Of a stretch of DNA of 64,000 bases, positions 62,544 to 64,000 are shown in pieces. The notes below the pieces were generated by a model, which saw nothing but the letters and a program-made list of their open reading frames with translations, searched no databases and was not told where the DNA came from. This DNA is from Psychrobacillus lasiicapitis (lineage in GTDB: Bacteria > Bacillota > Bacilli > Bacillales_A > Planococcaceae): the NCBI RefSeq assembly GCF_006861795.1, contig NZ_VDGH01000005.1, positions 124,001 to 188,000 of the forward strand, in the 5' to 3' direction. The translations under genes and the position numbers were made by a program. Numbering within the stretch: the first letter of the stretch is position 1; each line of letters starts with the position of its first letter.

Positions 62544-64000
62544 TTACTTCGTTTCGTACCAAGAAGAACCGAATGCATAATCGACTTTTAATGGTACGAG
62601 CAATTTAATCGCAGTATCCATTACTTCGGGTACAATTTTTTCAAGTAATGCAATTTCTTCTTTTGGTGCCTCGAAAATTAACTCATCATGCACTTGTAAA
62701 AGCATCTTCGTTTGCATTTTCTCATCCTTTAAACGCTGTGCCATATCGATCATCGCTTTTTTTATAATATCTGCTGCACTTCCTTGAATTGGCGTGTTCA
62801 TCGCAGTACGCTCAGCAAAGCTTCTTAGATTAAAATTAGAACTCGTAATTTCAGGCAAATATCTTCTTCTATTTAATATCGTCGTAACAAATCCCTTTTG
62901 TTTTGCTTCTCGTACAATATCATCCATATATTCTTTTACACCAGGGAAACTATTTAAATATTGCTCAATAAATATGGCTGCTTCTTTTCTCGTTATATCC
63001 AAGCTTTGCGATAAACCATAATCACTAATCCCGTACACAATACCGAAGTTTACTGCTTTTGCAGCGCGACGCATGTCCGAAGTCACATTTTCTGCATCTA
63101 CATGGAAAACATCCATTGCCGTTTTCGTATGAATATCCAAATCATTAATAAAAGCTTCCACTAAGTTTTTATCTTCCGACATATGCGCAAGCACACGAAG
63201 CTCGATTTGTGAATAATCCGCTGCAAACATTACCCAATCAGGTTGCGATGGGACAAATGCTTTTCGAATTTTTCTACCTTCTTCTAAACGTACCGGTATA
63301 TTTTGCAGGTTCGGGTTAATAGAGCTTAGTCGCCCTGTTGAAGTTAGCGCTTGCTGATAACGTGTATGGATTTTTCCATCTGCTTCGTGGATTTCTTTTA
63401 ATAATCCTTCAATATATGTTGAATTTAACTTTCCTAATTGGCGATAAAGAAGAATTTGTTCAATAATTTCATGCTCTCCAGCTAACTTTTCTAATACATC
63501 AGCTGCTGTGGAGTAACCTGTTTTTGTTTTCTTTATAGGGGTTAACCCTATTTTTTCAAACAATATCACGCCTAATTGTTTCGGAGAATTAATATTAAAT
63601 TTCTCCCCTGCCAGCGCGAATATATCTTGCTCAATGGATTGAAGCTTCACTTCTAAGTCATGTCCCATCTCGACAAGTATTTGTTTATCCACTTTTACCC
63701 CGTCAGATTCCATTGTTCCTAGAATAGATGCAAGTGGTAATTCTAATTCTTTGTATAGCTCGTACTGTTCATTTTCCTTCAGCTTTTCTTCTAACGTCGG
63801 TCTTAGTTGCCATATTGCTTGCGCTTTTCGTGCAGCATGTTCAGCGAGCTTCTCTAGTTCCGGTGTTGATTTTTTCGCACCTTTTCCATAGACGCTCTCA
63901 TCTGTCCAAACATTAAAGTTTCCGAATTCTTTTGCAAGTGTCGATACATCTCCAGAAGAAATAGATTGGTTGACAATATAAGCTGCTAATAGCAGATCAA
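62544..64000 (-). CDS. polA: DNA polymerase I, C-terminal part (5' end outside window)
   Basis: 485 codons of an open frame that continues past the right edge; the internal Met at 63713 is not the start. The visible part covers the end of the exonuclease-like domain (DLLLAAYIVNQSISSG) and the polymerase domain: SINPNLQNIPVR, motif A MFAADYSQIELRVLAHMS, motif B RRAAKAVNFGIVYGIS, motif C LQVHDELIFEAP. It fills Okazaki and repair gaps. Head of polA-mutM-coaE. Confidence 0.97.
   Translation of the reverse strand, partial: DLLLAAYIVNQSISSGDVSTLAKEFGNFNVWTDESVYGKGAKKSTPELEKLAEHAARKAQAIWQLRPTLEEKLKENEQYELYKELELPLASILGTMESDGVKVDKQILVEMGHDLEVKLQSIEQDIFALAGEKFNINSPKQLGVILFEKIGLTPIKKTKTGYSTAADVLEKLAGEHEIIEQILLYRQLGKLNSTYIEGLLKEIHEADGKIHTRYQQALTSTGRLSSINPNLQNIPVRLEEGRKIRKAFVPSQPDWVMFAADYSQIELRVLAHMSEDKNLVEAFINDLDIHTKTAMDVFHVDAENVTSDMRRAAKAVNFGIVYGISDYGLSQSLDITRKEAAIFIEQYLNSFPGVKEYMDDIVREAKQKGFVTTILNRRRYLPEITSSNFNLRSFAERTAMNTPIQGSAADIIKKAMIDMAQRLKDEKMQTKMLLQVHDELIFEAPKEEIALLEKIVPEVMDTAIKLLVPLKVDYAFGSSWYETK

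Noticed and set aside
1-64000. tRNA or rRNA genes, CRISPR array, prophage or transposase genes
   Set aside because: None recognised on either strand; the repeats present are long inverted repeats and structured elements, not spaced direct repeats.

Overview
The window looks like chromosomal DNA of a low-GC, endospore-forming Bacillales species, most likely in the Planococcaceae/Caryophanaceae (Psychrobacillus/Lysinibacillus/Sporosarcina type). Evidence: an sspI spore-protein gene, and the B. subtilis-like backbone orders mutS2-polX-cvpA-zapA/rnhC, pheST-rRNA methyltransferase-sspI-glcD, ysdC, ysdB, ysdA-rplT-rpmI-infC, thrS, dnaI-dnaB-nrdR-speD-gapB-coaE-mutM-polA. T-box leaders precede pheST and thrS and an L20-type leader precedes infC. 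The genus is inference; no rRNA, tRNA or CRISPR array is visible.

Layout. 1-6 kb: DNA repair, septum and RNase HIII genes (mutS2 and polA are cut by the window ends). 6-36.9 kb: a roughly 31-kb accessory block between rnhC and pheT, two genes that are close together in B. subtilis. It holds small metabolic genes, an MFS transporter, the sigma-54 gene sigL and a series of amino-acid or organic-acid catabolic clusters. 37-46 kb: pheST, a SpoU methyltransferase, sspI, a small XRE regulator pair, and glcD with a bile-acid-type symporter. 46-53.6 kb: argF, a M42 peptidase, a DUF2207 membrane protein, dUTPase, ysdB, ysdA and the infC-rpmI-rplT operon. 53.8-64 kb: thrS and the replication, polyamine, gluconeogenesis and repair genes.

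The accessory block is organised around sigma-54. sigL carries a near-consensus CcpA site just after its promoter. Two bacterial enhancer-binding proteins (bEBPs) are present, each beside a textbook -24/-12 promoter. The first bEBP gene is divergent from a hut-like cluster (urocanase homologue, polar amino-acid ABC importer, YjiH carrier, imidazolonepropionase homologue, M20 hydrolase, histidine ammonia-lyase homologue). The second lies upstream of a CitMHS transporter-AtuA-AtuA-like module, whose promoter has three copies of an 18-bp palindrome upstream of it. Further on are an alanine-type symporter, an M20 amidohydrolase, diaminopropionate ammonia-lyase and RidA under a probable GntR regulator, and a carbamoylase-type amidohydrolase with an AraC regulator.

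The most interesting point is that all three core enzymes of the hut-like cluster lack residues I expect in genuine histidine-degradation enzymes, and no hutG is present. The cluster may therefore degrade a histidine-like compound rather than histidine. The window also carries three families of structured intergenic repeats: long inverted repeats (three copies), a two-copy element with compensating stem changes, and one multi-hairpin element.
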